Source: Deltaproteobacteria bacterium (lineage in GTDB: Bacteria; Desulfobacterota; Binatia; HRBIN30; CADEER01). Taken from it: DNA of 64,000 nt. Shown here one piece after another: positions 1 to 8,823 of this stretch. The translations under genes were made by a program, and so were the position numbers. Below the pieces are notes generated by a model that made no database searches, had not been told where the DNA came from, and worked only from the letters and a program-made list of their open reading frames with translations. The DNA lies in the NCBI GenBank assembly GCA_029262455.1, contig JAJCZJ010000014.1, positions 62,001 to 126,000 on the forward strand, written 5' to 3'. Numbering within the stretch: the stretch's first letter is position 1; each line of letters begins with the position of its first letter.

Positions 1-467
1 TCGACGAATGTGTCGCCGTCATTGTCCTCGCCGTCGCGGCACGTTTCGGGAATCGCGATCGACTCGGGAGTGCTGTTCGCCGCGTCGCAGAACGAGCCGA
101 GACACTGCTCGAGGCTCTCGAGGTAACCGTCACCGTCCGCGTCCCTGAACTCGACGCAACCCTCGAGCGCTGCCCTCACGGAGAGCACGAGCTCGTTGAC
201 CTTAACTTCGCCATCGCAATTGGGATCGCAGGATGAGCAGGTCGCCAAGTCGCTACGGTCTTGCAACACGTTCACACAGCGGACCAGCTCGGAAACCCGG
301 ACCCTCCCATCCCCATCACAATCCGCGTGACAGAGCCGCGCCGGGCCACCGAAGGACTCGACTGGCAAGAGCGCCGCCAATGCCACTACCAGGCTCGGGA
401 TCAACAATCGGTTGCGCCAGCGGGGCGCCAGGCCTGAAGAACCAACTCGTTCGCTTCGCTTCTTCAT
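1..467 (-). CDS. Secreted dockerin-like repeat protein, 3' end cut by window edge
   Basis: An open frame starts at ATG 467 on the minus strand and is still open at base 1, so about 155 residues of the N-terminus are visible. A Lys/Arg-rich start is followed by a hydrophobic stretch (LLIPSLVVALAALLP), a likely signal peptide. Next come two dockerin-like calcium-loop repeats: CHADCDGDGRVRVSELV and CDPNCDGEVKVNELV. A further acidic Asp/Asn-rich stretch (DADGDGYLES, EDNDGDTFVD) resembles MopE-type or thrombospondin-3-type calcium motifs. A purine-rich AAGGGGA lies upstream of the start. The rest of the protein, and so its function, is outside the window. It belongs to the same surface-protein style as the genes at 40713, 45633, 52679, 56883 and 59866. 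Confidence 0.8.
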   Translation of the reverse strand, partial: MKKRSERVGSSGLAPRWRNRLLIPSLVVALAALLPVESFGGPARLCHADCDGDGRVRVSELVRCVNVLQDRSDLATCSSCDPNCDGEVKVNELVLSVRAALEGCVEFRDADGDGYLESLEQCLGSFCDAANSTPESIAIPETCRDGEDNDGDTFV

Positions 468-924
468 AGGGTCCCATCCCCTTTCGCCTTATGCCTGGAC
501 TATCGCTATTCGGCGGCGAAGGGGGCAATTGGGGAATCCACGTAAGAGCCACTCGATTTCGCGCCCGACGGCAGTCGCGCCTTTTTGGGGTGCGGACGTA
601 AGCGTCCGGTAATACACCCCCGTTCGGACCGACATATGCTCTCGAACCCGCCGCCCGCTACAATGAGTTTTTCGCGCACGAGATCGAGTGCCTTAGCTCG
701 AAAACCGCCTGACTATCGCCTCCGAAGTTCACAATTTCAGCACCTTCCGGTGGCCCCCGGCCAAGGGCGCCAAGCAACCTCATGAAGCGGCATTCCGAGA
801 GTCGGACGACTCGTTAGATACGTTCCCCCCTTGCGACGACCGGCGGGCAAAAAACCGGCTTCCACGCCCTGAGAGATCGTTATGAAGGTGATCGCGCGCC
901 GCGGTTGGTGTACAAGCTTGCGGC
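468..924. other. Intergenic region between divergent genes
   Basis: No credible gene is seen; short open frames here lack a ribosome binding site and have no recognisable protein pattern. A perfect 6-bp hairpin (CGGACG-TAAG-CGTCCG) lies at 593-608. Promoters for the divergent genes at 467 (minus) and 925 (plus) should lie here, but I cannot pick convincing -35/-10 boxes. Confidence 0.5.
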
Positions 925-1650
925 ATGGAGACTACGACGCATGAAATCGCCGACGGGATTTTTCGTTTATCGACGTTTGTTCCGGCGGTGACGCCCGACG
1001 GATTTACCTTCAACCAGTTCTTGGTTCGGGCCGAGCAGCCGCTCTTGTTTCACACCGGGCTGCGAAACATGTTTCCGATGATCGCCGAAGCCGTGGCGCG
1101 GATCATCCCGATCGAGCAGCTGCGTTGGGTTGCGTTCGGACACGTCGAGGCCGACGAGTGTGGTTCGATGAACCAGTGGCTGGCGGCGGCGCCGGATGCT
1201 CAGGTTGCGCACGGCGCCCTCGGGGTCGACGTCTCGCTCAACGATCTGGCCGATCGGCCGCCGCGTGCGTTGCGCGACGGTGAGGTGATCGATCTCGGCG
1301 GCAAGCGGGTTCGCCACGTCGACACCCCGCACGTGCCGCACGCCTGGGAAGCGCGCGTGCTGTTCGAAGAGACGACGCAGACTCTGTTTTGTGGCGACCT
1401 CTTCACTCACACCGGTAATTGCGTCGCGCTGACTTCGAGCGATATCGTAGGCCCGGCGGAAGCTGCCGAAGAAATTTTTGGCGCCACCTGCCTGACTCCG
1501 CGGACGGCGCCGACGATCCGCAAGCTGGCCGACCTCGAGCCAAACACCCTGGCCGTGATGCATGGCTCGTCCTTCAACGGCGACTGCCGGAGTGCGCTGA
1601 TTCAATTGGCGGATTTTTACGCCGAGCGGCTGCGATCGGTCTCTGCTTAG
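925..1650 (+). CDS. MBL-fold metallo-hydrolase, flavodiiron ODP-like
   Basis: A 241-residue cytoplasmic protein with the metallo-beta-lactamase fold of the oxygen-binding di-iron (ODP) branch. The metal motif reads H73-V-E75-A-D77-E, close to the HxExDH of flavodiiron proteins. Further ligand candidates follow: H136/H139 in TPHVPHAW, D158 in FCGDLF and a late His in VMHGSSFNGD. Length fits a lone ODP-like domain without the flavodoxin part, and no signal peptide is present. Metal binding is strongly suggested by the motifs; the substrate cannot be read from sequence. It stands alone, between a divergent gene on the left and a convergent gene on the right. Confidence 0.85.
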   Translation: METTTHEIADGIFRLSTFVPAVTPDGFTFNQFLVRAEQPLLFHTGLRNMFPMIAEAVARIIPIEQLRWVAFGHVEADECGSMNQWLAAAPDAQVAHGALGVDVSLNDLADRPPRALRDGEVIDLGGKRVRHVDTPHVPHAWEARVLFEETTQTLFCGDLFTHTGNCVALTSSDIVGPAEAAEEIFGATCLTPRTAPTIRKLADLEPNTLAVMHGSSFNGDCRSALIQLADFYAERLRSVSA

Positions 1651-1741
1651 CGGCCACGCCCCAGCGCATGGGCTGTCGACTACTGAGACGAATGAGTGGC
1701 TCAGGACCCTAGGTTCGGTCGCGTCTCCGTTGGCCGTCTCC

Positions 1742-4700
1742 TTAGTCGCAGGCCGTAGCGTTGGTCGGCCTCTTGATCTTGAAAGAGCGGCTTCCCTTAT
1801 TGCTGACTAGTCCACCGGCGGTACCGCCGAAGTTTGCGCAATAGTTGCTGCCGCTCGGAATCAGAACGCGTACATGGCCCTCGGTGCCTGGGTCTGGCGG
1901 CACGATGTCGAGGCCGTTGCCGCGGATGCTGGCGCGAATCCTCGTCTTGCCGCTGCTCGACTGGGTGATCGAAATTCGGCGGACCGGACCGCTTGTGCCG
2001 TTGCGATCTTTGTATTGATAGCCGCGGGATCCGAGTTGCTTCCAACCCGCACCGCCAGCGACTGCCAGCCCGCCGGGGATCGCGAAGGTCTGGGTGGTCG
2101 GGTTGGCTCCGTCGGTTTCGACTTCAAGGGTAGCGCCGTTGGCGACCGGGTCGCCACTCAGCGTGGACGCTCCGGATGCGCTGACGGCCGAAACTTCGAC
2201 GCGTCTCTTTCCAATGCCGGTCGCGCGGTCGGTCGCGCTAAAGCTGCGGCCGAGGATCGCATCGCAGAGAGATGCGGTTGCTTCGCAGACGCCTGCATTG
2301 CACGTACCGCTCGAGCAGCCGTTGTCGCTGCAAGCCCCGGTCTGGAATGTGCAAATGGGAGAACAACAATCGCCAGACTGGTTATTGCCGTCGTCGCATT
2401 CCTCACCGCTATCGAGAGTTCCGTTGCCGCACGAGACTCGCAATACCTCCCAGCCAAACTCGCCAGTCGAGGCGGTGAAGAACAACGAGCCGTTGAGCTC
2501 GTTGAGAAGGCGCGGAAAGGAGCTCACGGCTCCGGGTTGGATGTCTTCGACGAGCACCGTTCCGGCCGCGGTGCCGTCCGAAACCCACAGCTCGAATCCG
2601 TGCACTCCATCGTCGGCGGTGAAGTAGAGAGCGTCACCCACAGCGGTCAGATTGTCGATTTCCGGAATGCCGGGAAACGGTCGGATATCTACGACTTTGT
2701 AGGTGCCGGCTTCGGTGCCGTCGCTGCGCCAGAGCTCTCTTTCCGCCAAGAAGTCGCTGGCGGCGAAGTACATGATTCCGTTGACGATAACGATTGATGT
2801 CGAGCCGACCGCTCCGACCGGCCCGATCGCGATGTCTTTTACCAGTGTTGTACCGGCGGCGGTTCCATCGCTGCGCCAGAACCGACTGAGGGCGTAAAAG
2901 TATAGCGCGCCGTCGTAGACGACCATGTTGACCTGGTTGGCGGACGACGGTGCCGACCCAGGAAAGCCTGGGTTGATGTCTTTCACGAGCGTGGTGCCGG
3001 CTTCCGTGCCATCGGTACGCCACAACTCGGCTCCTGCGGTGTCATCGCCGAAGGCATCGTCGCCGAAGAAGTATCCGAATTGATCGAACACGACGATTCT
3101 CGACACCGGCTTAATAAATGGGTGGACCTTTACGGTCTGCGCCTCGGTACCGTCGCTGCTCCACAGCTGGCCGCTCGCGGCAAAGATGGCCTTGTCGCCG
3201 AGAGCCGCGAAGAAAGTAGGGGTCGAGCTCAAGATGCCAGGACTTATGTCTTTGACGACAAACGTCCCGGCTTCGGTGCCGTCGGTGACGCCGAGCTCTT
3301 GCCCGATATTGGTGCCGGTGACGCGAAAAAACACTTTGTCGCCGACGACGATCGGCTCGGCGGGGATATCAACCAGCGGGCCCGGACTGGTACCGGTGAG
3401 TAGTACGGTTCCCGCAACTGTACCGTCGGTCTTCCACAACTCAGCGCCGAGGTCCGCATGGAATACGGAAAACAACAGGGATCCGTCAAATTCGATTGCC
3501 GTAGTGAAGCCGATACTGGGAGCGAAGGACTCGAGAGCCAGCGTCCCTGCCTCCGAGCCGTCGCTTACCCAGAGCATTCGGTTCGATGTCGTTCCATCCT
3601 CTGCCGCTGCAAACATCAGTAAATTCGCGTCGCTTGTGAAGAAATCGGGAAACGACGAACTAGTCGCGGTGTTGATGTCGAGCACCAGGTTGGTCCCGCC
3701 CGCCGTACCGTCACTCGACCACGGTTCGACGCCGTGAACGCCGTCGTCGGCAGCGATGAAGGCGTTGCCGGCCAATTCGCCGAGCGTCACTGGATTCGAG
3801 TCTGGCGTTCCGTTGTTGATGTCCTTGACCAGGACAGTACCGGCAACCGTGCCGTTGGTTTTCCATAGTTCCGCGCCCAGCGATGGATCCTGCGCACCGA
3901 AGAAGATGTCGCTGCCGGCGATGCCGAGACCCGAAGGAAATGACCCGGCGGCGCCCGGGTTTAGGTCGGCGAACACCAGCGTCCCACCGATGCTGCCGTC
4001 GCTCGTCCACAGTTCGTCCCCCACTGTTGGATCATTGGCGGCAAAATAAATCGTGCCGCCGAAAGCAGTGAGCTCGAATACTTGCTGGGTGAGCAGCTCG
4101 ACAATACTTCCGGTGCTGCCGTCGGTGCTGACGAGCATGGGAGGAATGGGTGGGTTGAGGACTCCGGGGATCCCGTCGTTGGCGATGAAGGCGAGGCCGC
4201 CCGCTTCTCGCAGCGCGGTGGGCTCGACACAGCAGAGCTCGAAGGTTCCGGGGACTGTTCCGTCCGTGCGCCAAACCGAATCAAACCCCGGGGCAAGCGA
4301 GAACGGGTCGACGAACAGGGTCGTGCCGTTAGGAAGATCGAGCGTGGTGTCGTCGGGGGGTGGCGGTGGAAGCGGCGGAACGGCCGGAATCGTCCCGGCC
4401 CCTGTACCGTCGCTCTGGTAGAACTGTCGCGTCGTGCCGTCGAGCACCGAAAAGTACACGAGGCCATTTCCGACGATGAAAGTGTGGGGGTTGGCGTCCG
4501 CCGTCCCAGGGTTAATGTCCTTGAGCAGCATCGTGCCGGCCGCTGTGCCGTCGCTGATCCACACTTCGCGGCCGCTCTGGACCGCAGTAGCGGTGAAGAA
4601 CGCCGTGTTGCCCAGCACCGTGATCTCGCCGGGATCCGAACTGGCGGGCTGCGTGTTGATGTCCTTTAAGACAACTGGCGACGCGTGACTCGCGCTCACG

Positions 4701-4768
4701 ATCGAAAACGCGATTGTCAGGACAAATCCGACCTGAGTACCAATCGATTTGACCGATGCAGGACTCAT
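1742..4768 (-). CDS. Secreted ELWxTDGTxAGT-repeat protein, copy 1
   Basis: About 1,008 residues starting at ATG 4768. A longer frame opens at 4837, but the signal peptide (QVGFVLTIAFSIVSASHA) and the leader shared with copy 2 (GTATCCACGGGGGTT just before the ATG) support 4768. The body holds about 14 repeats of the ELWxTDGTxAGTxLVKDINPG type, known from large bacterial surface proteins and probably forming beta-propeller-like blades. Near the C-terminus is a Myxococcus-type Cys repeat (CGNGTLDSGEECDDGNN), then a Cys-rich stretch and a Gly/Ser-rich tail domain ending in KRPTNATACD. No catalytic motif is seen. Its paralogue at 8928 is roughly 70 percent identical by eye and lies in the opposite orientation. 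Role: probably an extracellular or surface structural protein. Confidence 0.85.
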   Translation of the reverse strand: MSPASVKSIGTQVGFVLTIAFSIVSASHASPVVLKDINTQPASSDPGEITVLGNTAFFTATAVQSGREVWISDGTAAGTMLLKDINPGTADANPHTFIVGNGLVYFSVLDGTTRQFYQSDGTGAGTIPAVPPLPPPPPDDTTLDLPNGTTLFVDPFSLAPGFDSVWRTDGTVPGTFELCCVEPTALREAGGLAFIANDGIPGVLNPPIPPMLVSTDGSTGSIVELLTQQVFELTAFGGTIYFAANDPTVGDELWTSDGSIGGTLVFADLNPGAAGSFPSGLGIAGSDIFFGAQDPSLGAELWKTNGTVAGTVLVKDINNGTPDSNPVTLGELAGNAFIAADDGVHGVEPWSSDGTAGGTNLVLDINTATSSSFPDFFTSDANLLMFAAAEDGTTSNRMLWVSDGSEAGTLALESFAPSIGFTTAIEFDGSLLFSVFHADLGAELWKTDGTVAGTVLLTGTSPGPLVDIPAEPIVVGDKVFFRVTGTNIGQELGVTDGTEAGTFVVKDISPGILSSTPTFFAALGDKAIFAASGQLWSSDGTEAQTVKVHPFIKPVSRIVVFDQFGYFFGDDAFGDDTAGAELWRTDGTEAGTTLVKDINPGFPGSAPSSANQVNMVVYDGALYFYALSRFWRSDGTAAGTTLVKDIAIGPVGAVGSTSIVIVNGIMYFAASDFLAERELWRSDGTEAGTYKVVDIRPFPGIPEIDNLTAVGDALYFTADDGVHGFELWVSDGTAAGTVLVEDIQPGAVSSFPRLLNELNGSLFFTASTGEFGWEVLRVSCGNGTLDSGEECDDGNNQSGDCCSPICTFQTGACSDNGCSSGTCNAGVCEATASLCDAILGRSFSATDRATGIGKRRVEVSAVSASGASTLSGDPVANGATLEVETDGANPTTQTFAIPGGLAVAGGAGWKQLGSRGYQYKDRNGTSGPVRRISITQSSSGKTRIRASIRGNGLDIVPPDPGTEGHVRVLIPSGSNYCANFGGTAGGLVSNKGSRSFKIKRPTNATACD

Positions 4769-4876
4769 TGAAACCCCCGTGGATACTGCACTGAATACAT
4801 TCCCCTTGGGCGGGGAAGCACCGCAGTATTGCCACACCGAGCGTCACACAGCGGTCGCAGCTAAAGCAAGCTGCGA
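4769..4876 (-). promoter_or_regulatory. Conserved structured 5' leader, copy 1
   Basis: Reading toward the gene (4876 to 4769), the leader begins with TCGCAGCTTGC and ends with GTATCCACGGGGGTT, blocks also found at the same places before the paralogue at 8928. Between them lies a hairpin, TTCCCC/GGGGAA (4800-4805 with 4812-4817), nested in ATACTGC/GCAGTAT (4783-4789 with 4823-4829). In copy 2 the inner stem has different bases but still pairs. This is seen directly in sequence; a regulatory role is inferred. Confidence 0.5.
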
Positions 4877-5212
4877 AACGGGTCGGAAGTGGGTCACTTT
4901 GATTCTGAGCTCGGTGGAATGGGAACGGTGCTGGGAGCCCGATCGCCCGCCCCACCGCCGTGTCGGCGTGCAGATCGAAGCCGCGCCAATGATCGTACAA
5001 ACGCATTCCCCAGGCACAGAAATTATCCAGAGTCTGGTTCGTGAGCTGACTGAAAAAGAAGACACCCGAACCCTCATTCAGAAGCGGCCGAGACCGAGCC
5101 GCGGTCCGAAGCCTCGCCCCAAAAACCGGACAGGATCCATTCATCCTTGCCGTATCCGCTTGTCCGCGCTAAGTCTCCTCCGTAAGTTAGTGGCCACTAC
5201 GGAGGAGGTTCG
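4877..5212. other. Intergenic region between divergent genes
   Basis: No gene is supported here. The stretch should carry the promoter of the minus-strand repeat protein and of the plus-strand carotenoid oxygenase. The oxygenase has a strong ribosome binding site, GGAGGAGG, at its right end. I see no clear -35/-10 pair. Confidence 0.4.
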
Positions 5213-6544
5213 ATGTCGACTGCGAAGAAGCAAGAGGAGCTACCCTGGCATCTGCGGGGCAACTGGGCGCCGGTCCAAGACGAGCTGACGGTCGATGACC
5301 TCGAGGTCGAAGGCGAGATTCCGCGCGAGCTGAACGGAATCTACATGCGCAACGGGATGAATCCGCGCAGTGGCTGGTCTGATCACTGGTTCTTCGGCCA
5401 AGGAATGCTGCACGGCGTCGAGCTGTCCAACGGCAAAGCCAGTTACCGGAACCGCTACGTCAAGACGCCGTACTACGAAAAAGAGATGGACATCTTCTCA
5501 GCGATGGCCGATCCCTTGGCCTCACCGGCGAACACCCACGTGCTGCGTCACGCCGGCCGCATCATGGCTTTCGAAGAGGCGCACTCGCCGTGGGAGGTCG
5601 ACCGCCAGCTGGAAACGGTTGGCCCAGTCGACTTCGGCGGCAAGCTGAAGGGACAATTCACCGCACACTCGCGCGTCTGTCCGGAGACCAACGAGCTGCT
5701 CGGCTTCGGTTACTCACCGATGGCAGCGCCCTACCTGACGTACTACCGCATCGACCCCAAGGGCGATCTGGTGCAAGCCGAGCCGATCGAGATTCCGCGG
5801 CCGGTGATGATGCACGATTGGAACGTCACCCGAAACCACGTGATCTTTATGGACCTGCCGATTGTCTTCTCGCTCGAAGAAGGTGGTTTCAACTTCAAGG
5901 AAGAAGCCGGAGCGCGCCTCGGCGTAATGCCGCGCAACGGCACCAACGCCGACGTGCGGTGGTTCGAGATCGAGCCATGCTACGTCTTCCACCCACTCAA
6001 CTCACACGAAGAAGGCGACAAGATCGTGCTCCACGTTTGCCGCCTACCGCACGCGATGAAGGCCGGTCTCGACGACATCGGCTCGATCGAGGACACCACA
6101 GCGAGACTGTGGAAGTGGACCATCGACCTCACAGCCGGCACCGTCAAAGAAGAGCAGATCGACGACGCTCCGGCGGACTTTCCACGCATCGACGATCGCA
6201 AGGTCGGACTGAAAGCGCGCTACGGATACTCCCTCGGCATGGTGCCAAAGACAGCCGCGCCGCACTACGACCGCTGGATTCACAAGTACGACCTCGAAGC
6301 CGGCACGCGTAAAACGCACGACCTCGGCGAGAACGTACACGGCGGCGAGCCACAGTTCGCGCCGCGCTCACCCGACGCAGGCGAAGACGACGGCTGGATT
6401 CTTTCGATCGTACATGACGAAACCAAAGACCAGTCCTCGCTTGCAATTCTCGACGCCAGCGACATCGGGTCGCCCGCAATCGCCAAGGTGAAGTTACCGC
6501 GCCGCGTCCCCTACGGAGCACACGGCAACTGGATGGCAGATTAG
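5213..6544 (+). CDS. Carotenoid oxygenase / lignostilbene dioxygenase family protein
   Basis: A 443-residue member of the carotenoid cleavage dioxygenase (RPE65/CCD) family: non-heme Fe(II) enzymes that split a conjugated C=C bond in carotenoids, apocarotenoids or stilbenes. All four iron-binding histidines are in place: H152 (FTAHSR), H201 (MMHDWN), H260 (YVFHPL) and H437 (PYGAHGNW). The N-terminal NGIYMRNGMNPR segment and the GQGMLHG segment are also family hallmarks. It is somewhat shorter than the usual 470-500 residues. A strong GGAGGAGG site precedes the ATG. An SDR gene follows about 250 bp downstream on the same strand and could oxidise or reduce a resulting aldehyde. Substrate is undetermined. 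No signal peptide, so cytoplasmic. Confidence 0.9.
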   Translation: MSTAKKQEELPWHLRGNWAPVQDELTVDDLEVEGEIPRELNGIYMRNGMNPRSGWSDHWFFGQGMLHGVELSNGKASYRNRYVKTPYYEKEMDIFSAMADPLASPANTHVLRHAGRIMAFEEAHSPWEVDRQLETVGPVDFGGKLKGQFTAHSRVCPETNELLGFGYSPMAAPYLTYYRIDPKGDLVQAEPIEIPRPVMMHDWNVTRNHVIFMDLPIVFSLEEGGFNFKEEAGARLGVMPRNGTNADVRWFEIEPCYVFHPLNSHEEGDKIVLHVCRLPHAMKAGLDDIGSIEDTTARLWKWTIDLTAGTVKEEQIDDAPADFPRIDDRKVGLKARYGYSLGMVPKTAAPHYDRWIHKYDLEAGTRKTHDLGENVHGGEPQFAPRSPDAGEDDGWILSIVHDETKDQSSLAILDASDIGSPAIAKVKLPRRVPYGAHGNWMAD

Positions 6545-6797
6545 TGCGGGGTACGGGGTACAGGGTACGGGGTACGGGAAAAGACTTAGTAGCAGGGTAC
6601 AGGGTACGGGGAAAGACTGAGCTGCCCCCACATCCGCGGCGCGTAACCCGACACCCTAAGCCATACCCCGCAACTGCACCCTGTACCCTGTACCCCGCTT
6701 CTGTACCCCGTACCCTGTACCCCGTACCCCGTACCCCGCTTCTGTACCCCGTACCCTGTACCCCGCATTTTGTCCCCGCAACTCAGAAAGGACCCAC
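6545..6797. repeat. GGTAC-rich direct and inverted repeats
   Basis: Left arm (6545-6611) consists of GGTACGGGGTACAGG-type units. Right arm (6676-6768) consists of their reverse complement (GTACCCTGTACCCC units), so the arms could fold into a long imperfect hairpin. Within the right arm a unit of 41 bp is tandemly duplicated, starting at 6691 and 6732. The element sits between the oxygenase stop and the SDR start, where it could act as a terminator or recombination-prone repeat. The SDR ribosome binding site (AGAAAGGA) lies at its right end. Confidence 0.75.
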
Positions 6798-7628
6798 ATG
6801 CCAGACCTCAAAGGCCAAATTGCAGTCGTCACCGGAGCTAGTCGCGGTGTCGGAAAAGGAATCGCTCTCGGGCTCGGGGAAGCCGGTGCCACCGTGATCA
6901 TCACCGGCCGAAGCATGACCGACGCAGGCGGCGACCGCCCCGGAACGATCCAAGCGTCGGCCGAAGAAGTCACCGCAATCGGCGGCAAGGGCATTGCGAT
7001 GCGATGCGACCACAGTGTCGACGAAGAGGTCGTCGAGCTCTTCAAGAAAGTTGAGAGCGATCACGGCCGCATTGACATCTTGGTGAACAATGCGTTCTCC
7101 GCTCCAGATCGCCCGATCTTCGAAGGCGCATTCTGGGACTACCCAGTCGAGCTCTGGGACCAACTGATGCACGTCGGCTGTCGCGGCCACTACGTCTGTA
7201 GCCACACCGTCGCACCGATCATGGTCAAGCAAGGCCGAGGACTCATCGTCAACGTCTCATCGTTTGCCGGCATGAGTTACGTCTTTAACGTCGCCTACGG
7301 CGTCGGCAAGGCGGCGGTCGATCGCATGGCCAAAGACATGGCCGTCGAGTTGCAGCCGCACGGCGTAACTGCTGTCTCTTTGTGGCCCGGCGTCGTGCAG
7401 ACAGAGTACCTCAAAGCAGTATCCGAACGCGGCGAGGTTCCCTTCGCTCTAACCAACGGTGAGTCACCACAGTTGTCCGGACGTGCAGTCGCCCACTACG
7501 CAGCAGACCCGGAACGAGAGAAGAAGAGCGGAGAAGTCCTGATCGTCGCCGACGTCGCCAAACAATACGGCTTCACCGACATCGATGGCCGTCAGCCGGG
7601 GACTATACTGGAACAGATGGCGCCATAG
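6798..7628 (+). CDS. Short-chain dehydrogenase/reductase (SDR), DHRS1-like
   Basis: A 276-residue classical SDR. The cofactor motif TGASRGVG is at 12-19, the NNA motif at 97-99, the catalytic Ser at about 154-155 and the Y167-x-x-x-K171 pair in YGVGK. The pattern around the active site (SSFAGMSYVFNVAYGVGK) and the long segment after the cofactor motif resemble the DHRS1-like subgroup rather than fatty-acid FabG. It should catalyse NAD(P)H-dependent oxidoreduction of a carbonyl or alcohol in the cytoplasm. AGAAAGGA precedes the ATG. Its co-orientation with the carotenoid oxygenase suggests, but does not prove, action on an apocarotenoid or aromatic aldehyde. Confidence 0.9.
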   Translation: MPDLKGQIAVVTGASRGVGKGIALGLGEAGATVIITGRSMTDAGGDRPGTIQASAEEVTAIGGKGIAMRCDHSVDEEVVELFKKVESDHGRIDILVNNAFSAPDRPIFEGAFWDYPVELWDQLMHVGCRGHYVCSHTVAPIMVKQGRGLIVNVSSFAGMSYVFNVAYGVGKAAVDRMAKDMAVELQPHGVTAVSLWPGVVQTEYLKAVSERGEVPFALTNGESPQLSGRAVAHYAADPEREKKSGEVLIVADVAKQYGFTDIDGRQPGTILEQMAP

Positions 7629-7822
7629 GCGGCGGCGCCTATGGCGAGTCGAACCAATCGACATGGGGCGCTGCGCGACCGTCAGAACGCGGCGGCGTCG
7701 CTTGTCGAAGGTCGAAGAGTCGAAAGTTCTTAAGGGAGCGACGCACTGCGCTCAGGCTACCTCTCGCGCGGCGGCGCCTGCGTTGGCGAGACGGAAAGTC
7801 GCGAGGTCCGCCACTTTCGACG

Positions 7823-8341
7823 TCATTCAATCGACCGCAGCCGCTCGAGGCGATCCTCGATCTGCCACTCCGCAGCCCAGCGCTCGACATACGTCCAATC
7901 GAGATCGGGCAGTTTGGCCAAACCCAGGAGATCGACCTGGTCTTTCGGTCGGTCCGCGATGAGTTTCAGAACGATCAGATCCTCAGGCGTAGCGGTATTG
8001 ACGCCCGCAGGATCAGTTGCGCGTCGAATTACTTCACGCTGGAACTCCGTTTTGGCAGCCTGCACTTCAAGCGTGATGTCACTTGAGGAAGATACGTACC
8101 GAACAAAATCAGGACCGGAGGGCAATCCATCTCCGTGCTTTCGATCGACGGCATACCCCTGCTCGCGAAGCTGCTCGTCCAACCGTTGGATTTCCAGCGC
8201 CCCGGCCACCACGACTACGTCTACGTCGGCGGTGAATCGCGGTTCGAGCCACGTATTGACGGCATGGCCGCCGATCAAAACGTACTCGATCGACGCTCGT
8301 TCGAACAAGCCCGCAACACTGGCAAGTACATTGCCCTTCAT
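7823..8341 (-). CDS. Nucleotidyltransferase-fold protein (AbiEii/MNT-like)
   Basis: 172 residues from ATG 8341; a longer frame exists upstream but would overlap the partner gene. The N-terminus has the polymerase-beta-type nucleotidyltransferase signature: GG at 24-25 followed by D39-V-D41 in FTADVDVVV. The C-terminal half carries TPEDLIVLKL, typical of AbiEii/MNT-like proteins that belong to nucleotidyltransferase toxin or antitoxin pairs. It lies 10 nt after a 76-residue gene on the same strand, so the two are probably co-transcribed as a small two-gene module. Whether the enzyme acts as toxin (NMPylation) or as something else cannot be decided from sequence. Confidence 0.75.
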   Translation of the reverse strand: MKGNVLASVAGLFERASIEYVLIGGHAVNTWLEPRFTADVDVVVVAGALEIQRLDEQLREQGYAVDRKHGDGLPSGPDFVRYVSSSSDITLEVQAAKTEFQREVIRRATDPAGVNTATPEDLIVLKLIADRPKDQVDLLGLAKLPDLDWTYVERWAAEWQIEDRLERLRSIE

Positions 8342-8351
8342 TCGACCGCCC

Positions 8352-8579
8352 CTATGGCCGGTACAGGCCCAGGGCGCGAGCCCGCGTATAGAAAGGAGTA
8401 GGATCATCGTGCACGACGTTCCGGGCATGAAGCTTTGTATCGAGGTAAAACTGCCAGCTTCGGCGCTGGCGTTCATCCATCGACAAAGCCAGGTGGCGCT
8501 GAAGAGCCTCGGTACGCGTCGCCGATTTGATCGCCCCGATTCGGCTCATGTACTCGCGATCTTTCTTCGAAACCGCCAT
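8352..8579 (-). CDS. Small protein, likely partner of the nucleotidyltransferase
   Basis: 76 residues from ATG 8579 (an in-frame TTG two codons upstream is less likely). The sequence is charged and helical, beginning MAVSKKDREYMSRIG and ending with ARALGLYRP. It has no signal peptide and no motif I can name. Small genes directly before AbiEii-type nucleotidyltransferases are common and often act as the partner of a toxin-antitoxin-like pair. That function is inferred from position only. Confidence 0.6.
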   Translation of the reverse strand: MAVSKKDREYMSRIGAIKSATRTEALQRHLALSMDERQRRSWQFYLDTKLHARNVVHDDPTPFYTRARALGLYRP

Positions 8580-8823
8580 GCACAAGAGGCTATCATTGAT
8601 TGCAGCAAGGCTTAAACGTTTGTTCTCGAAGGTTTTCGGCGGACAGCCTGCAATTCAAGCTCGGCCAATGCAGTTGGCCCGCATTTCTCACCAGATTCCG
8701 GCGCGAGATCGTGGAGGGGCGCGCAGATCAAGGCCGCACGGAGTGAGGCGCCCGGAGGCATCCTTCAACAGGCGGTCGAGGACGGCGGGGGAGTACGGCC
8801 ATGAGACGCTTGCCCTTATGCGC

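Noticed and set aside
1874-2797. Plus-strand 307-codon frame in the repeat protein copy 1
   Set aside because: Antisense shadow of the ELWxTDGT repeats, Arg/Ala/Val-biased, no ribosome binding site.
6545-6797. Possible CRISPR array
   Set aside because: Units are 15-41 bp, in both orientations, with no regular spacers and no cas genes nearby.
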